Source: Aquilaria yunnanensis
Lineage: Eukaryota; Streptophyta; Magnoliopsida; Malvales; Thymelaeaceae
DNA: 64,000 nucleotides
Reading direction: 5' to 3'
Assembly: GCA_039654915.1 (NCBI GenBank)
Contig: CM077599.1
Location: 1,366,501 to 1,430,500, forward strand
Of this stretch, positions 1 through 11,074 are shown piece after piece. The notes under the pieces were generated by a model. The model was not told the origin of the DNA and did no database searches. It worked only from the letters and a program-made list of their open reading frames with translations. Both the position numbers and the translations under genes were made by a program. The number at the start of each line of letters is the position of its first letter. The first letter of the stretch is position 1.

Positions 1-2250
1 ATATTGTAAAAATTGATATTGAAAAAAAAAATTAATTGTAAAAAAGCTACTCCTATTATTTAGTTCAAATTTCTTAGAGAGTAATTATTAAATAGTTTAA
101 AATAATCTAAAAAATTGATGTTACGTAAACATAATTGCTTTGAATTAATAGATTTCATCCAATTAGGGACTAATATAGAATATTTTAAAAAAATTTAGAA
201 CCAAAAGGTGGTTCTTAATAGATTAAGAATGACATGGAAGTATAAATTTAAGGCTATGAACTATCTACAAAATTTACCTTATTTTTTATATTACCAATTC
301 TTTTAAACTTGGATAAGCTATAATAAAATATATTTTATTCCAAATAGAAACTAAGGGTATATTTACATTACGTTATATTTTTTTCTTCCTATTGTGTTTT
401 TTTATAAAATTATTAAAAAAATAATGTTTTGAAATATATTATTAAATAAATTTGCACAAATTACATGTACTTTATTTATGTTTGGAAAATTTTATCAATT
501 TCATCACCCTTTAACTTCAATGAAATATTTTTATTAACACTTAAAAGTACATTCATGGATAAATATTTTTTTTTTGTCTATTTAATAGTGCCTACATTAA
601 AGATAAAACCAAAAAGAAAATTAGGTGTAAGGTGCCCCTTGAGAATTACCCCAAATATAATGTTCAATTTGTTTGATTTTTAACTTATATAAAATATACT
701 ATTAAAATATGCAATCAAATTACTGAAGAAATTTAATCTCCTTCAATATCTATGACTTATCTGAGCTAAATTTTATCTTAAACTTTTGTTTGTTATCTTT
801 TTATTCTAAAAATAAATAAAAATACTTTAATTTGTTCCAGTGGGTTTGATTTGTTAACTAAATCAAAAGTTGTTACATAATAAGTACATACGTTGTACAC
901 AATAACTATTTCATAGATGAAAAAAATTGATAATGTAAGGTTCATTTAGTTGTAAAAAAAATATTTCTCAATTGAAATTTATAAGAGAGAAATTATCAAA
1001 TAGATTAAAATAATTTCAAAAAATTGATGATGCATAGAGTTACTCTGAGTGAATATATTTCATCTAACTGGGGACTTATTTGAAATATTTTAAAATATTT
1101 AGAATCAAAAGAGAATACTAATATGTTAAGAATGAAAAGGAAGCATAATTGAATGTTAAGGGCTATTTAAAATTTTTACCCTATTCTTTACGTTTATGAT
1201 TTTTTAAACTTGGATAAAATATAGTATTATATATTTTTGTTTCGAATAAAAAATAATGATATATTCAACATTAAGTTATACTTTTTTACATGTATGGTGT
1301 CTATTTTTTCTTTCTTTTTTTTTACTTATGCCTATTGCATTTTTTTTATAATTTCAATAAAAATTCAAAATTTTAAATATATTATTAAGTATTATTTATT
1401 TAATTATTAAAAAATTAACATATTTTATTATTTTTTGGACAAATAACCACTTTGAAAATTAAAATGATTTATTTGCTAGGGACTGCATTTGACATTTTCA
1501 TAAGCAATTAGCATTAGAATTTGGAAGAAAAAAATCTATCAAAAGGTAGTTTTTAACTTTTTTTTAACAGTTTAATTTTCTCTTTTAATAAATTATGTAA
1601 AGCTCTAATGTTAATTATAAAAATCGTCCCCAAGAGGACAATGACAACTAATATATTCAAGATAAAACAAAAAAAAAGATATAAACTGTCTCCATAAAAC
1701 CCAAATGTAATCTTCATTTTGTTTGCATTTTCTTAATTAGATAAAAATATACTATTAAAATATGCAAATAACACTGGAACAGCTAATCTCCTTGATCTAT
1801 ATCTTATGTGAGCTAAATCTCATCCTAAATTTTTTACTATTCTTTTTTCATTCTGAACCACTTAAAAACAATTCTGTTTGTCCCCACTAGGTGTAATTTG
1901 TTAACCCAACAAAATGTTTTTACATAATAAGTGTATACATTATGCACAATAACTATTTCATATATGAAAAAATTTGATGATGAAATTTTTTTTTTAATTG
2001 TGAAAAGGTTATTTGTCAGTTCAAATTCCTCATAGAGTAATTATTAAATATTTTTAAAATAATTTTTTAAAAAATTACATAAACATAGCTACTTTAAATT
2101 AATATATTTCATTTGATCGGGGATTAATATAGGATATTTTAAAAAAAATTAAAACAATAAGACAATATTTAATAGGTTAAGAATGACAAGGAAGTATAAA
2201 TTAAAGGCTATGGACTATCTACAAAATTTATGTCATTTTTTATGTTACCA
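1..2250. repeat. Diverged tandem repeat, about 1 kb unit
   Basis: Three successive blocks line up with each other: about 1-925, 926-1975 and a partial third at 1976-2250. Shared landmarks in order are a stretch ending in 'gagtaattattaaata', a 'ggggact/gggatta' block, 'gttaagaatgaca' followed by 'ggaagtataa', 'taaacttggata', 'atactattaaaatatgcaa', 'aatctcctt' and 'cacaataactatttcata'. Units differ by many substitutions and indels, so the array is old. It is very AT-rich and contains no credible coding frame. It may be satellite DNA or the tail of a non-autonomous element. Confidence 0.7.
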
Positions 2251-3224
2251 TTGTGGGAGGGCAGTAAGTGAAGAATTTTTTAAATCTCAGAGGTAAAGTG
2301 GAAGATTCTCAAACAAAAGGGGTAAGTGAAATATTCGCTAAACCTTAAGAGGTTTTTTGAAAATTTCTCTAAAATCTAACGCGCTAACTAAATAATAAAA
2401 AATTAACAAAATCAAAGCGACCTAACAATACATGTCACGAACTCTCCATTAGGCCAACAAAAATTACACTCAGTTTATTTTAATTTAAATTAAATAAATT
2501 TTAAATAATTTATTTTTATTTTTATATTTTTTTATATAAAATTAATTTTAATTGAAATTAAATATTATACAGGTATAATAATTTATTAAAAATATAATTT
2601 TTATAATCTTACTAAATTTTAATAAAATTTTCTAATTTTAGGTATTATTGGAAATTAAAATGAAATGAAATGTAGAGGGAAATAAACTGAAATAGGAAAG
2701 TGTCAGGTCCAGGTGTTGAATAGAGGCAAGGGAAGGCAGCGTGCCCGGGCCGCCTTGTGGTTGTGGGGTCAGGGTGGGGGAAGAAGAGCCAGAAATAAAA
2801 AAGGCATGCGAGGCAAGAGGAGCGGTACAGCTTCACAATGGCACATGACATGGCTGTCGGCTAGTTATCGTGTTCGGTCACCGAAAAGTTGTCTTTCGTC
2901 CTTATTCATCCCCCGGGATATGTCCAATCCCAACCTTTTCCGCCATTTATGCCGCCCTGTCCCACCACGTTCCCCCTCCCTCACCAATTTTATTTTGGAA
3001 AGAGGCTAGTCCTACCCTAGGTTTCACGAAGCGTCTGGAAAGCAAGAGATTGAAGGGGGAGTAAAAGTAGAAAATCATCGTTTTTTAAAAGCTAAATAAC
3101 TCGGTCCTAGACTCTTTTGAAACGGTTGATTTTTAGGTATAGTTTGACTTAAATTTATTTATATTATTTATTTTTAATAAAAAATTAAAAAAATATATAT
3201 TTGAAAATTATATATTTTTATTTA
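2251..3224. other. Intergenic DNA with a GC-richer island
   Basis: AT-rich sequence with one GC-richer island at about 2700-3060. The island has open frames up to 98 codons on the plus strand, but they overlap in different frames, have no recognisable domain and look like chance frames in unselected GC-rich DNA. No gene is supported. Confidence 0.5.
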
Positions 3225-3515
3225 CTACCTCCGTCCCAAAAAATTTAAAACATTTGACTGGACACGAAAATTAAAATGTATGTAATTTGTGTTAATTTTT
3301 TATGTAGTAAAAGTTTAAACAATAATTAAAAAAGAAAAGATTCTTTTTTGGGTTTTGTGCAGTGAGAGATTGAGTGGATATTAAAAAAATGTCTTTATTG
3401 GGTTTTGTGTAAAAAGATTATTTAATTGTTTAAACTTTTCCAAAAGAGGAAACGTTTCAACCTTTTGGGACATCCAAAAAAGGAATATGTTTCAAGTAAA
3501 CTGGGACGGAGGGAA
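3225..3515. mobile_element. Stowaway-type MITE (Tc1/mariner-related)
   Basis: The element opens with CTACCTCCGTCCCA and closes with TGGGACGGAGGGAA, an imperfect terminal inverted repeat of the CTCCCTCCGT class typical of Stowaway MITEs. It is flanked by TA on both sides (3223-3224 and 3516-3517), the expected target duplication. At 291 bp it is in the usual Stowaway range, and it has no coding capacity. Confidence 0.88.
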
Positions 3516-5091
3516 TATTATTTATATAAAATTTTTTTATTTATATACTAAAAATAAAAAATAAAAAATTATAGATTAATTACTAAAAAGTAAGTGTTTT
3601 AAAGAATATGAAATAGAATGTGTAAAAATGTTATAACAATTAGAATAAGAGCGACATTAAAAATAGGAGTGGAGACTCAAAATAAAATAATTATATGATT
3701 GGTCCCACCTAGTATGTTCTTATGTAATTTCATTGTTAGCTATGAAAAATACTAATACTATTTCTAGAGTTAATTACAATTTACCTTTTAAGATTTAGGT
3801 AAAATTATATGTTGTCCCCTTCTATTTTATATGAAAAATTCAATATTTTCATATAAAAGTTTATATCAAAATAGTATTTTAAAAATTCTAATTTATAAAT
3901 AGAATTTTTAAAATAAATTTACCATGTAAATTAATATAAACATATTTAAATCAAACTTTAGTCAAAAAACATAAAAACGTCAATGTTTGCAAAACAGATG
4001 GAGTATTTGTTAAGGTTTGAGAGTAACTGATTGAATGACTCTAACTCCTCTAACAAAAAGAGTTTCGTGCCCTGCTACTATACCCAATAATATTTCGAGG
4101 AGACTAACTTAGTTAACGAGAATCTAGATCCTGAAAAAGGAAAAAGAATGTGCATACGTTTGGGTGAATGGGCCAGATAAGCTGAATAGCCCTCTAAACT
4201 TTTTTGCCGGCCCAAATTCACCATCAACATGTGTAAGGTCGCCCGAATAAGGCTACTGAAACGTTAAAGCCAGTAGTGTGAGGTGAGGTTGAGGTTTCAC
4301 GTTTGATTTTTTTCTTTTGTCCATGCCCCACTTTTCAGGCCAGAAACGCAGCACATTGACGATCTGCATAAAAAAATGAACCCTTGAAGTTAACATATAA
4401 AATCGGCCATTAATTTGGAAGAATAAATCAAGGGTCATTATTAATTAATTACTTCAATGGCTGATACGAGATTTGGTATAGGAGAAAATAGAGGCCAAAC
4501 CCCAACGACCTTTGACATTCTTCCGACCTGCAATTGTATTATTCTCATTTTTCTACTCTTGAAATAGCGCCCACACCGTTAATAACGGCTTTTTTTTATT
4601 TATTTTGATTACATAATTCTGGGCGCAAGTTGCAAGCTAACTTAGGCTTGCTTGGCAACAAATTCTGTAATTATAATAAGATCTTAAGATAATTTAATAG
4701 GCTTTTTTGCAGTATTATGAGCAGCTGCTTTAGTGACCACTCATTCAGGTCTGGGAGGCCTAATTAAATGCACTTATTGCCCTCCAATATTACTCACCCG
4801 GACATTTAAGTCCAAGAACATATAGCTCAGTCAGTCCACCTCAGCCTTTATTTATACTAGTAGTATTTATAGTGGAGTGGACTGGAGTACCACTTTACAA
4901 AGAGGCCGTCTGAGTCTTGACTCATCCAACAGCTGGTCGGCTGCGCAGGGGTGGTGATCGATCGAGCGATAGTCTCTCTTGGGGTCAGAAAGAACAGACT
5001 GTGCAGCGGGAAAAAGATTAGCCATAATTTACCGTATCTGTTCCCGAACCAAAAGACAGTGCCAATTAAGATATCGGAGTAATCATCAAGT
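3516..5091. other. Intergenic DNA, no gene seen
   Basis: AT-rich to about 4000, then of more balanced composition. Short frames at 4253-4438 and 4857-5156 on the minus strand lack any family signature; the second runs into the LTR end. Nothing further is supported. The last bases (5087-5091, CAAGT) are the candidate target-site duplication of copy 1, but the matching duplication at its other end is missing. Confidence 0.4.
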
Positions 5092-5357
5092 TGTGGCAAC
5101 GTGTGGTTCGTTTTCGGGAGTCGCCACCAATCAGTTTTCTTAGGTCGATTGGTCACCTTAAAATTGGTCTGCGAGAGTTCGGGGATCGGGAGTACGGTTA
5201 CGCTAAAACAATATTATTATAGCGCCCAAAATTGGTACCTTAGTTGATTTTAATTTTGTTTTACTTTGCTTTTAAATAATTTTCAGTTAATTTAGAAATT
5301 TTAACTGAATTAGTCGAAATGTGGATTTTTAAGTTAATTTGTATAGAAGTTTATACT

Positions 5358-5444
5358 TCCGAACCATGGACTCTGCCGAGTCATTTGGACACGGAAGATT
5401 TGGATTCCGAACCATGGACTCTGCCGAGTCATTTGGACACGGAA
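5358..5444 (-). repeat. Two palindromic hairpin modules (GACTC/GAGTC type)
   Basis: Two 38-bp modules in tandem. In element sense each is TTCCG...CCA...GACTC-GGCA-GAGTC...TGG...CGGAA, an imperfect hairpin with outer, middle and inner stems. Related modules with compensating changes recur through every LTR in the window. Confidence 0.75.
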
Positions 5445-5536
5445 TTTGAAAAAAGTTTAATCAATTTAATCCATACCATAAATATGGATTTTTATCTTTT
5501 TATTTATTTTATTTATTTTAAAAGTTTGATATTTTC

Positions 5537-5574
5537 CAAACCGTAGATCCTGCCGGATCATCCGGATATGGAAA
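5537..5574 (-). repeat. Palindromic hairpin module (GATCC/GGATC type)
   Basis: Same architecture as the pair at 5358-5444, with inner stem GATCC/GGATC, middle stem CCG/CGG and outer stem TTTCCA/TGGAAA. Compared with the first type, both partners of several pairs have changed together. Confidence 0.7.
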
Positions 5575-5689
5575 TTGATTTATCGTAATTATTTAATTCT
5601 TATTATTATGAAATTAATTTTTAAATGGTAATTCTTTTTATTTATGAATGATTTTTAATACTAACTAAAAAAATTTATCTTTATATTTT

Positions 5690-6075
5690 TACTTCTTTTT
5701 TTACTTTCTTTCTTTTTCTTCTTTTTTACTTTTTTTACTTTTTTTTTTTTTAAATTTCTTTTAATTTCTTTTCTTTTCTTTCTTTTTTATTCTTTTCTTT
5801 CTTTCTTTTCTTTTTCTTTTTTCTTTCTTTTATCTTTCTTTTCTTTTTCTTATCTTTCCTTTCTTTTCTTTATCTTATCTTTCTTTTATTTTTCTTTCTT
5901 ATCTTTTCTTTTATTTTTTTTTATCTTTCTTTTCTTTCTTATCTTTCTTTTATTTTTCTTATCTTTTCTTTTATTTTTTTATCTTTCTTTTCTTTCTTAT
6001 CTTTCTTTTATTTTTCTTTCTTTTCTTTCTTTTATTTTTCTTATCTTTCTTTTTTTTCTTGTTTACTTTTTTTGT
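5690..6075. repeat. Pyrimidine-rich low-complexity tract
   Basis: Roughly 380 bp of TTTCTTTC/TTTATC-type sequence with almost no purines on the plus strand. The same tract occurs in the LTRs at 46139-46520 (as purines) and 47745-48115. It is noncoding. Confidence 0.85.
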
Positions 6076-6206
6076 TTTCTTGTTTAATGAAAGATATTTA
6101 TTATTTTAAAGGATTACTCAATTTATAAAAGAATTAAAAAAAATAATAATTAATTTTTATTTAATAAGAAGTTAATTTAAAAGAGTTTAAAAATAAAAAT
6201 TTTGAT

Positions 6207-6300
6207 CATGGTACGGGGCGTTGTTACTCAGCCAGACCCTCTTCACCAGGTGAAGCAGCTCAAAAGCGGGCACGAGACAGTTTCCAGCCAATATACCATG
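6207..6300 (-). repeat. Conserved 94-bp GC-rich block of the LTR
   Basis: The block is bounded by a 7-bp inverted repeat (CATGGTA/TACCATG) and has an internal palindrome CTTCACC-A-GGTGAAG. It is GC-rich while the surrounding hundreds of bases are almost pure AT. Copies at 45910-46003, 48254-48347 and 59727-59820 read the same even where the flanks have diverged. Function unknown. Confidence 0.8.
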
Positions 6301-6880
6301 AACTAAAAATTTTTATTTTTTTATTTATTTTTTTTTATTATTTTTTATTATTTTATTATTATTTTTTTATTATTTTTTTTTATTAAGAGAAACAAAAATT
6401 TTAAACAAAAGAAGAAAAGTTTTGATATTTATTTAATTTATTTTGGAATAAAAGATTATTTAACCGAAAACTTATATGTATTTTAAAACAAAAGTCTTGA
6501 TATTTTTATTTTTTATATTCTTCTTTGTTTGATGAAAGATTTTTTTTTTTTTAATTTTAATTTATATTTCTGAAAATATATCTAATCAATAAGTCAAAAA
6601 TATTTAAGAGAAAATTCAATTATTTTTGTTTTATTTTGTATTATTTTGAAATTATTTGATTAAGATTTTTATAAAAGAAACAAAAAGTTATATAATTTAA
6701 TAAGTAAAATATTACTGAATAAAATATTAACCCAAAATTTTTACGCTTTTTATTCTTTTTATTAATAAAGAAAACTAAAAAAAATTATATATTAATAGAT
6801 AATTAATATATTAGTCTAAAGTTTTTTTTTATTTTTTATAAAGAAAAAATTTATTTATATATTTTATTTAAAAATATTTC

Positions 6881-6918
6881 CGAGCCATGAATCCTGGCGG
6901 ATCATTTAGTCATGGAGT
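6881..6918 (-). repeat. Palindromic hairpin module (GATCC/GGATT type)
   Basis: Element sense gives CCATG...GATCC-GCCA-GGATT...CATGG. The inner stem closes with one G-U pair. It is the most internal of the four modules in this LTR. Confidence 0.6.
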
Positions 6919-7695
6919 TTTAATTTTTTTTTTTTCATTTCATTAATTATTAATTTTAAAGATGTATTAAAAGAATGATTTTATGTTTATTTATTTATTT
7001 ATTTTATTTTTGAATTATTTCATTATGTTTGTTTATTAAAAGGAATAAAAACTTTGTTTCAAAATAAAAAAAAGTAATTTTTATTAGCCTTTAGAAAATC
7101 ATTCACGTAAAATTCCTTTTTTTATCTTTTAATCATAAAAAAATTCAATTAATAAAGTGGGGCTTTTTGGCCATCCACTTTAATAACACAATAATAATAA
7201 AAGTTAGCACAATTAATATAGTTAGATTAGTTGGATTAGTTAGTTAATAACAATAAAAAAGGTTAGTAAAAGTTAGATTAAATTAATTAACAACAATAAT
7301 AAAAATTAGCCAAGTTTAATTAAATTAATTGTTAACAACAATAATAAAAAGTTAGTCAAGTTAATTAAATTAATTAATTAACAACAATAATAAAATTTAG
7401 CCAAATTAATTAATTGTTAATTAACCAAGTTGATTAAATTAATTAACAATAATAAAAGTTAGTAATAATGCAAAAATTAAAAGGTTAGTAACAATAATAA
7501 TGTTAAAAGTTAGTTGTTAGTAAGTTAGTTAACAAGTTAATAATAACAAAAAAAAAAAAAAAAGGTTAGTAACAATAACAATAATAAACAAATAAATACA
7601 CAAGTAAAAAAAATAAAGTTAGTAATTAATTCTGAAAAAAAAAACAAAATAAAAAGATTAGTGACCAAGATGAAAGAAGTTGAAAAGATGAAAGA

Positions 7696-8130
7696 TTAAA
7701 TTTGAATTTTACCTAGAAGTTGAAATTTTTGAATTTCCTGGGTACGCGGGCGCGACGCGGCAGAGAGGGGCAGGGGGGTGGGGTTGCTGGCGTGGCGGCA
7801 CGGGGCAGGGGCGACGGCGGCGCTACGGCGGGGCGGTGTGAGCGGCGGGGCGGCGAGGCGACGGGGCGGCTTGGCGGCTGGGGAGAGGAAACGAACGGCG
7901 GAGGAGGACGGCGGCGTCACGGCGAGATGGGCGGCGGGACGGCAAGGTGGAAGGACGGCGGCGGCGCGAGGGAGAGGGACGGCGGCGGCGAACGGCGTAG
8001 GGCGGCGGCGGCGGGCAGCGAGGGGCACGGCGGAGAGAGAGAGAGAGAGAGAGAGAGAGGGAACAGCAGAAAAAAAATTGGCTTTCTGGGGAAGAAGGGA
8101 AGAGGGCTGGGGCTAAGGGCTGTAATTTTC
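7696..8130 (-). other. GC-rich leader of LTR alpha
   Basis: About 430 bp rich in CCG/GCC lying roughly 100-500 bp downstream of the TATA box. In element sense a 110-codon frame is open (8028-7696), rich in Ala, Pro and Arg. It starts at GTG and no ATG begins it, so I read it as an untranslated leader. A (GA)n run lies at 8032-8056. The other LTR types carry unrelated GC-rich sequence at this place. Confidence 0.6.
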
Positions 8131-8200
8131 TCTTTTTTTAAAACGGAGCTCTAAGTTTTTTTGCTATTTTTTTCTGTGTTCAGAACTGAATTTGGGGGGG

Positions 8201-8208
8201 TATTTATA
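8201..8208 (-). promoter_or_regulatory. TATA box of LTR alpha (copy 1)
   Basis: TATAAATA in element sense, about 520 bp into the LTR and followed by CCCCCC and then the GC-rich leader. Transcription should start about 30 bp further on, defining the U3/R border. Equivalent boxes are at 44000-44007 and 50253-50260. Confidence 0.7.
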
Positions 8209-8727
8209 GAAGGAGCTTAGCTGAACTGTGGACGGATAAATTAATAAAAAATTTCAAACTTATCTCTTAAATTGGTAAAATGACAATTTTAGTCCTTTAC
8301 GTCTCTCAGCCTCTGGATAAGTTCCTGAAGCTTCTGATTTTGACAATTTTGTCGTTTTCTGTCAATTTGAGCCAAAAACGTCGGCAGGCTCAAAATTTTA
8401 TGTGAAAAACTGCCAAATGCTCCTGGAACTTTCAGAATTTGTCAATTTTGCCTGAAACTTCTTAATTTTGTCATTTTTACCTCAAACTTTTAATTTTTTT
8501 GTCATTTTTTCCTGAAATTTTATTTTTATTTCAAACACATACATATTCACACATATATTATTTTAAATCAAATCTTCTCAAAATAAAAATATATTTTAAA
8601 CTAATTAACATAATTAAAATTTTTTAGCAATAATAATAATAATAATGATAATTTTTTTAATTAGTTTTTTTTTTTTTTTTTAAAAAAAATTTTTTAAAAA
8701 AAACCCGGACGAAATTGGGTGTCAACA

Positions 8728-8742
8728 GCTGCCCCCCTTTGC
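8728..8742 (-). other. Polypurine tract of copy 1
   Basis: In element sense GCAAAGGGGGGCAGC, immediately before the LTR start TGTTGACACCC. This is where plus-strand DNA synthesis is primed in LTR retrotransposons. The same 15 bases precede every LTR start in the window. Confidence 0.9.
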
Positions 8743-8849
8743 ATGCTTCATGGGACATGATGTATGCAAAGTAATTACCAAATTTCGTCCGTCTTAGCTA
8801 GCCATTGAGAACCTTCTCGCCGCCTAAACTATGTGGTTAAGGAAAATTT

Positions 8850-9890
8850 TTTTAGAGCCTCTGCGATAAGAACTCTCCTATCGTTGAAGGGAAAATTTGA
8901 TAACTTTGAGGTTAAGGGTCCTACCTTAGAACCTCGACAATAGGAACTCTCCTATCGTTTGAAGTAAAATTGATGATTTTGAGGTTAAGGGTCCTACCTT
9001 AGAACCTCGACGATAGGAACTCTCCTATCGTTTGAAGGAAAATTGTTTGAATGAGGTTAAGGGTCCTACCTTAGAACCTCGACGATAGGAACTCTCCTAT
9101 CGTTTGAAGGAAAATTGATGATTTTGAGGTTAAGGGTCCTACCTTAGAACCTCGACGATAGGAACTCTCCTATCGTTTGAAGGAAAATTGATGATTTTGA
9201 GGTTAAGGGTCCTACCTTAGAACCTCGACGACAGGAACTCTCCTATCGTTTGAAGGAAAATTGATGATTTTGAGGTTAAGGGTCCTACCTTAGAACCTCG
9301 ACGATAGGAACTCTCCTATCGTTTGAAGGAAAATTGTTTGAATGAGGTTAAGGGTCCTACCTTAGAACCTCGACGATAGGAACTTTCCTATCGTTTGAAG
9401 GAAAATTGATGATTTTGAGGTTAAGGGTCCTACCTTAGAACCTCGACGATAGGAACTCTCCTATCGTTTGAAGGAAAATTGATGATTTTGAGGTTAAGGG
9501 CCCTACCTTAGAACCTCGACGATAGGAACTCTCCTATCGTTTGAAGGAAAATTGATTGTTTTGAGGTTAAGGGTCCTACCTTAGAACCTCGACGATAGGA
9601 ACTCTCCTATCGTTTGAAGGAAAATTGATGATTTTGAGGTTAAGGGTCCTACCTTAGAACCTCGACGATAGGAACTCTCCTATCGTTTGAAGGAAAATTG
9701 ATGATTTTGAGGTTAAGGGTCCTACCTTAGAACCTCGACGACAGGAACTCTCCTATCGTTTGAAGGAAAATTGTTTGAATGAGGTTAAGGGTCCTTCCTT
9801 AGAACCTCGACGATAGGAATTCTCCTATCGTTTGAAGGAAAATTGATGGAATGAGGTTAAGGAAATCTCCTTGAACCTCGAGCGAAATTT
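8850..9890 (-). repeat. 74-bp tandem array in the 3' untranslated region (copy 1)
   Basis: About 14 units of 73-75 bp. Each unit has a perfect 9-bp hairpin (ACGATAGGA, loop GAGT, TCCTATCGT in element sense) and a second imperfect inverted repeat (GAGGTT...AACCTC). Two unit variants differ in the spacer ('AAAATCATCAA' or 'ATTCAAACAA'). Hypervariable tandem repeats between the last gene and the 3' LTR are known in Ogre-type elements. Confidence 0.92.
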
Positions 9891-10398
9891 ATATGAAAGC
9901 AATTAGAATTGGAATAATTTTCTTCGAAAGTGTGAATTTGCATAATAGGCGAGTGCGAAATTTTAGACTTCGATAAAATGAGTGAATCTTGATGATGACA
10001 ATATCGCTAACAAATTATGTAAAGGGGAACGGATGTTTGGAATCAATATCCAAGGTTCATCTAATATTTTCTTTAGTAAATATAGATTCGCTTGAGAGAT
10101 ATGTCATCCAAATAAGGTTGAAGCTTAACTATCCTAAAATGTTATGCCTAATAGACCTAATAGGATGCGTCTCAAGAGCAATAAAAATTACTCTTTACTC
10201 AGCCATTCCAACCTAAAGGCATTGTCCTATGGTTTTAATATCAGCATGGACGAGACTATCTTATAAGGTAAAAAAGAAATTCCCTGAAAGAAAAACTAAA
10301 ACACGAAAGAAAATGCTGATAATAAAACTAAAGGACAAGCAAAACGGATCGGATCACTTCTTCTTCCACAATATTTCAACAGGGTTAGTAGAGGACTA
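9891..10398 (-). other. Sequence between LOG and the repeat array (copy 1)
   Basis: About 500 bp conserved in all four copies, downstream of the LOG stop. Frames of 72 and 75 codons on the plus strand oppose the element's sense strand, show no domain and are not credible genes. It is probably the LOG 3' untranslated region plus spacer. Confidence 0.5.
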
Positions 10399-11028
10399 TT
10401 ATGGGATCGAACTGTTCGGGAAAGACTGTCGCGTCCAGTCTATCTGAATCATTGCTGGATCTGGTTCAGGAACAAAAGCTTGTATTTTATCTAGCAATTC
10501 TTCAGCAGTTGTTGCGGATATTATGATTCGCCGTGCCACTCTTGATATAAAATTCTTCTGCATAGCATAATCCATAAAAGCTATCAGACCTGTAAAGAAA
10601 TTGTTAACATTTAAAAGCCCAATGGGTTTCTTATGCAAATTAAGTTGGGCCATGGAAGCAATTTGAAAGACTTCTCCCAATGTGCCAAAACCACCTGGTA
10701 GAGCGATAAAAGCATCAGCATTTAAAAGCATTTGTAACACACGCTCTTGTAAATTTTTAACCACTAATTCTTCTCCAATCGTGCCCCCAGAAATAAATTT
10801 CAGAGGTCCAGGGATAATGCCCAGAACTTGACTTCCTCCTAGAGATGCTGCTGATGCTACACCTCCCATTAATCCGACACTACCTCCTCCATAAACTAAA
10901 TGTATTTTTCGCTCAGCTAATACTCTACCCAAATGGTTGGCTGCTTTTAAATACTCTTCATCTTTTCCAGGAAAAGCCCCAGAAAATACACAAATACTTC
11001 GGGATTTACGAGTTGGGGTTTTCTCCAT
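10399..11028 (-). CDS. LOG-family cytokinin riboside 5'-monophosphate phosphoribohydrolase (copy 1 cargo)
   Basis: A 209-residue intronless protein of the LOG (lysine-decarboxylase-like) family, which releases active cytokinin base from its riboside monophosphate in one step. Visible motifs are VYGGGSVGLMG (residues 45-55), the nucleotide-binding PGGFGTLGE (111-119), Arg96 and Glu119. The spacing of that Arg and Glu (23) matches the catalytic pair of known LOG enzymes. The family usually has Glu-Glu after GGxGT; here the first is Gly118. Length is normal for the family. The frame extends 20 codons upstream, but only to a TTG beyond the TATA box, so the ATG at 11028 is taken as start. Plant LOG genes normally have several introns, so this is a retrogene. 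A TATA box lies about 40 bp upstream. Confidence 0.9.
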   Translation of the reverse strand: MEKTPTRKSRSICVFSGAFPGKDEEYLKAANHLGRVLAERKIHLVYGGGSVGLMGGVASAASLGGSQVLGIIPGPLKFISGGTIGEELVVKNLQERVLQMLLNADAFIALPGGFGTLGEVFQIASMAQLNLHKKPIGLLNVNNFFTGLIAFMDYAMQKNFISRVARRIIISATTAEELLDKIQAFVPEPDPAMIQIDWTRQSFPNSSIP

Positions 11029-11060
11029 TCCTATCCTTACCCTTGTGAGAAAAGAGGATA

Positions 11061-11068
11061 TATTTATA
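11061..11068 (-). promoter_or_regulatory. TATA box of LOG (copy 1)
   Basis: TATAAATA about 40 bp before the LOG ATG, leaving a very short leader. It sits just after the tandem upstream repeats and supports transcription of LOG independent of the LTR promoter. Confidence 0.65.
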
Positions 11069-11074
11069 GAGATG

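Larger units (their letters stand above)
5092..8727 (-). repeat. LTR type alpha, 3' LTR of copy 1
   Basis: On the minus strand it begins TGTTGACACCC directly after the polypurine tract and ends GTTGCCACA, giving the TG...CA ends of an LTR. Length is 3636 bp, long as in Ogre-like elements. Inside are, in element order, a TATA box, a GC-rich leader, AT-rich tracts with GTTAGT repeats, a pyrimidine-rich tract, the 94-bp GC block and four hairpin modules. It is nearly identical to the LTRs at 43481-47135 and 47141-50780. Confidence 0.88.

Noticed and set aside
2713..3064. 98- and 64-codon frames in the GC-richer island
   Set aside because: Overlapping frames with no homology signal, no promoter pattern and no conserved motif.
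6207..6300. 94-bp GC block as a tRNA or other structured RNA gene
   Set aside because: No cloverleaf, no A/B box pair and no CCA-type acceptor pairing that I could lay out.
7720..8154. Frames of 112-144 codons rich in Arg/Gly in the GC-rich LTR leader (also at 44054-44489 and 49772-50206)
   Set aside because: They run against the element's sense strand, overlap each other in two frames and reflect CGG-type repeats and a (GA)n run.
8850..9890. The 74-bp array as a CRISPR array
   Set aside because: No alternation of constant repeat and unique spacer; the whole unit repeats, in a plant retrotransposon 3' region.
9989..10447. Frames of 75 and 72 codons downstream of LOG (repeated in all copies)
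   Set aside because: Opposite strand to the cargo genes, no domain, and the second overlaps the LOG C-terminus; their conservation is explained by the conserved element DNA.
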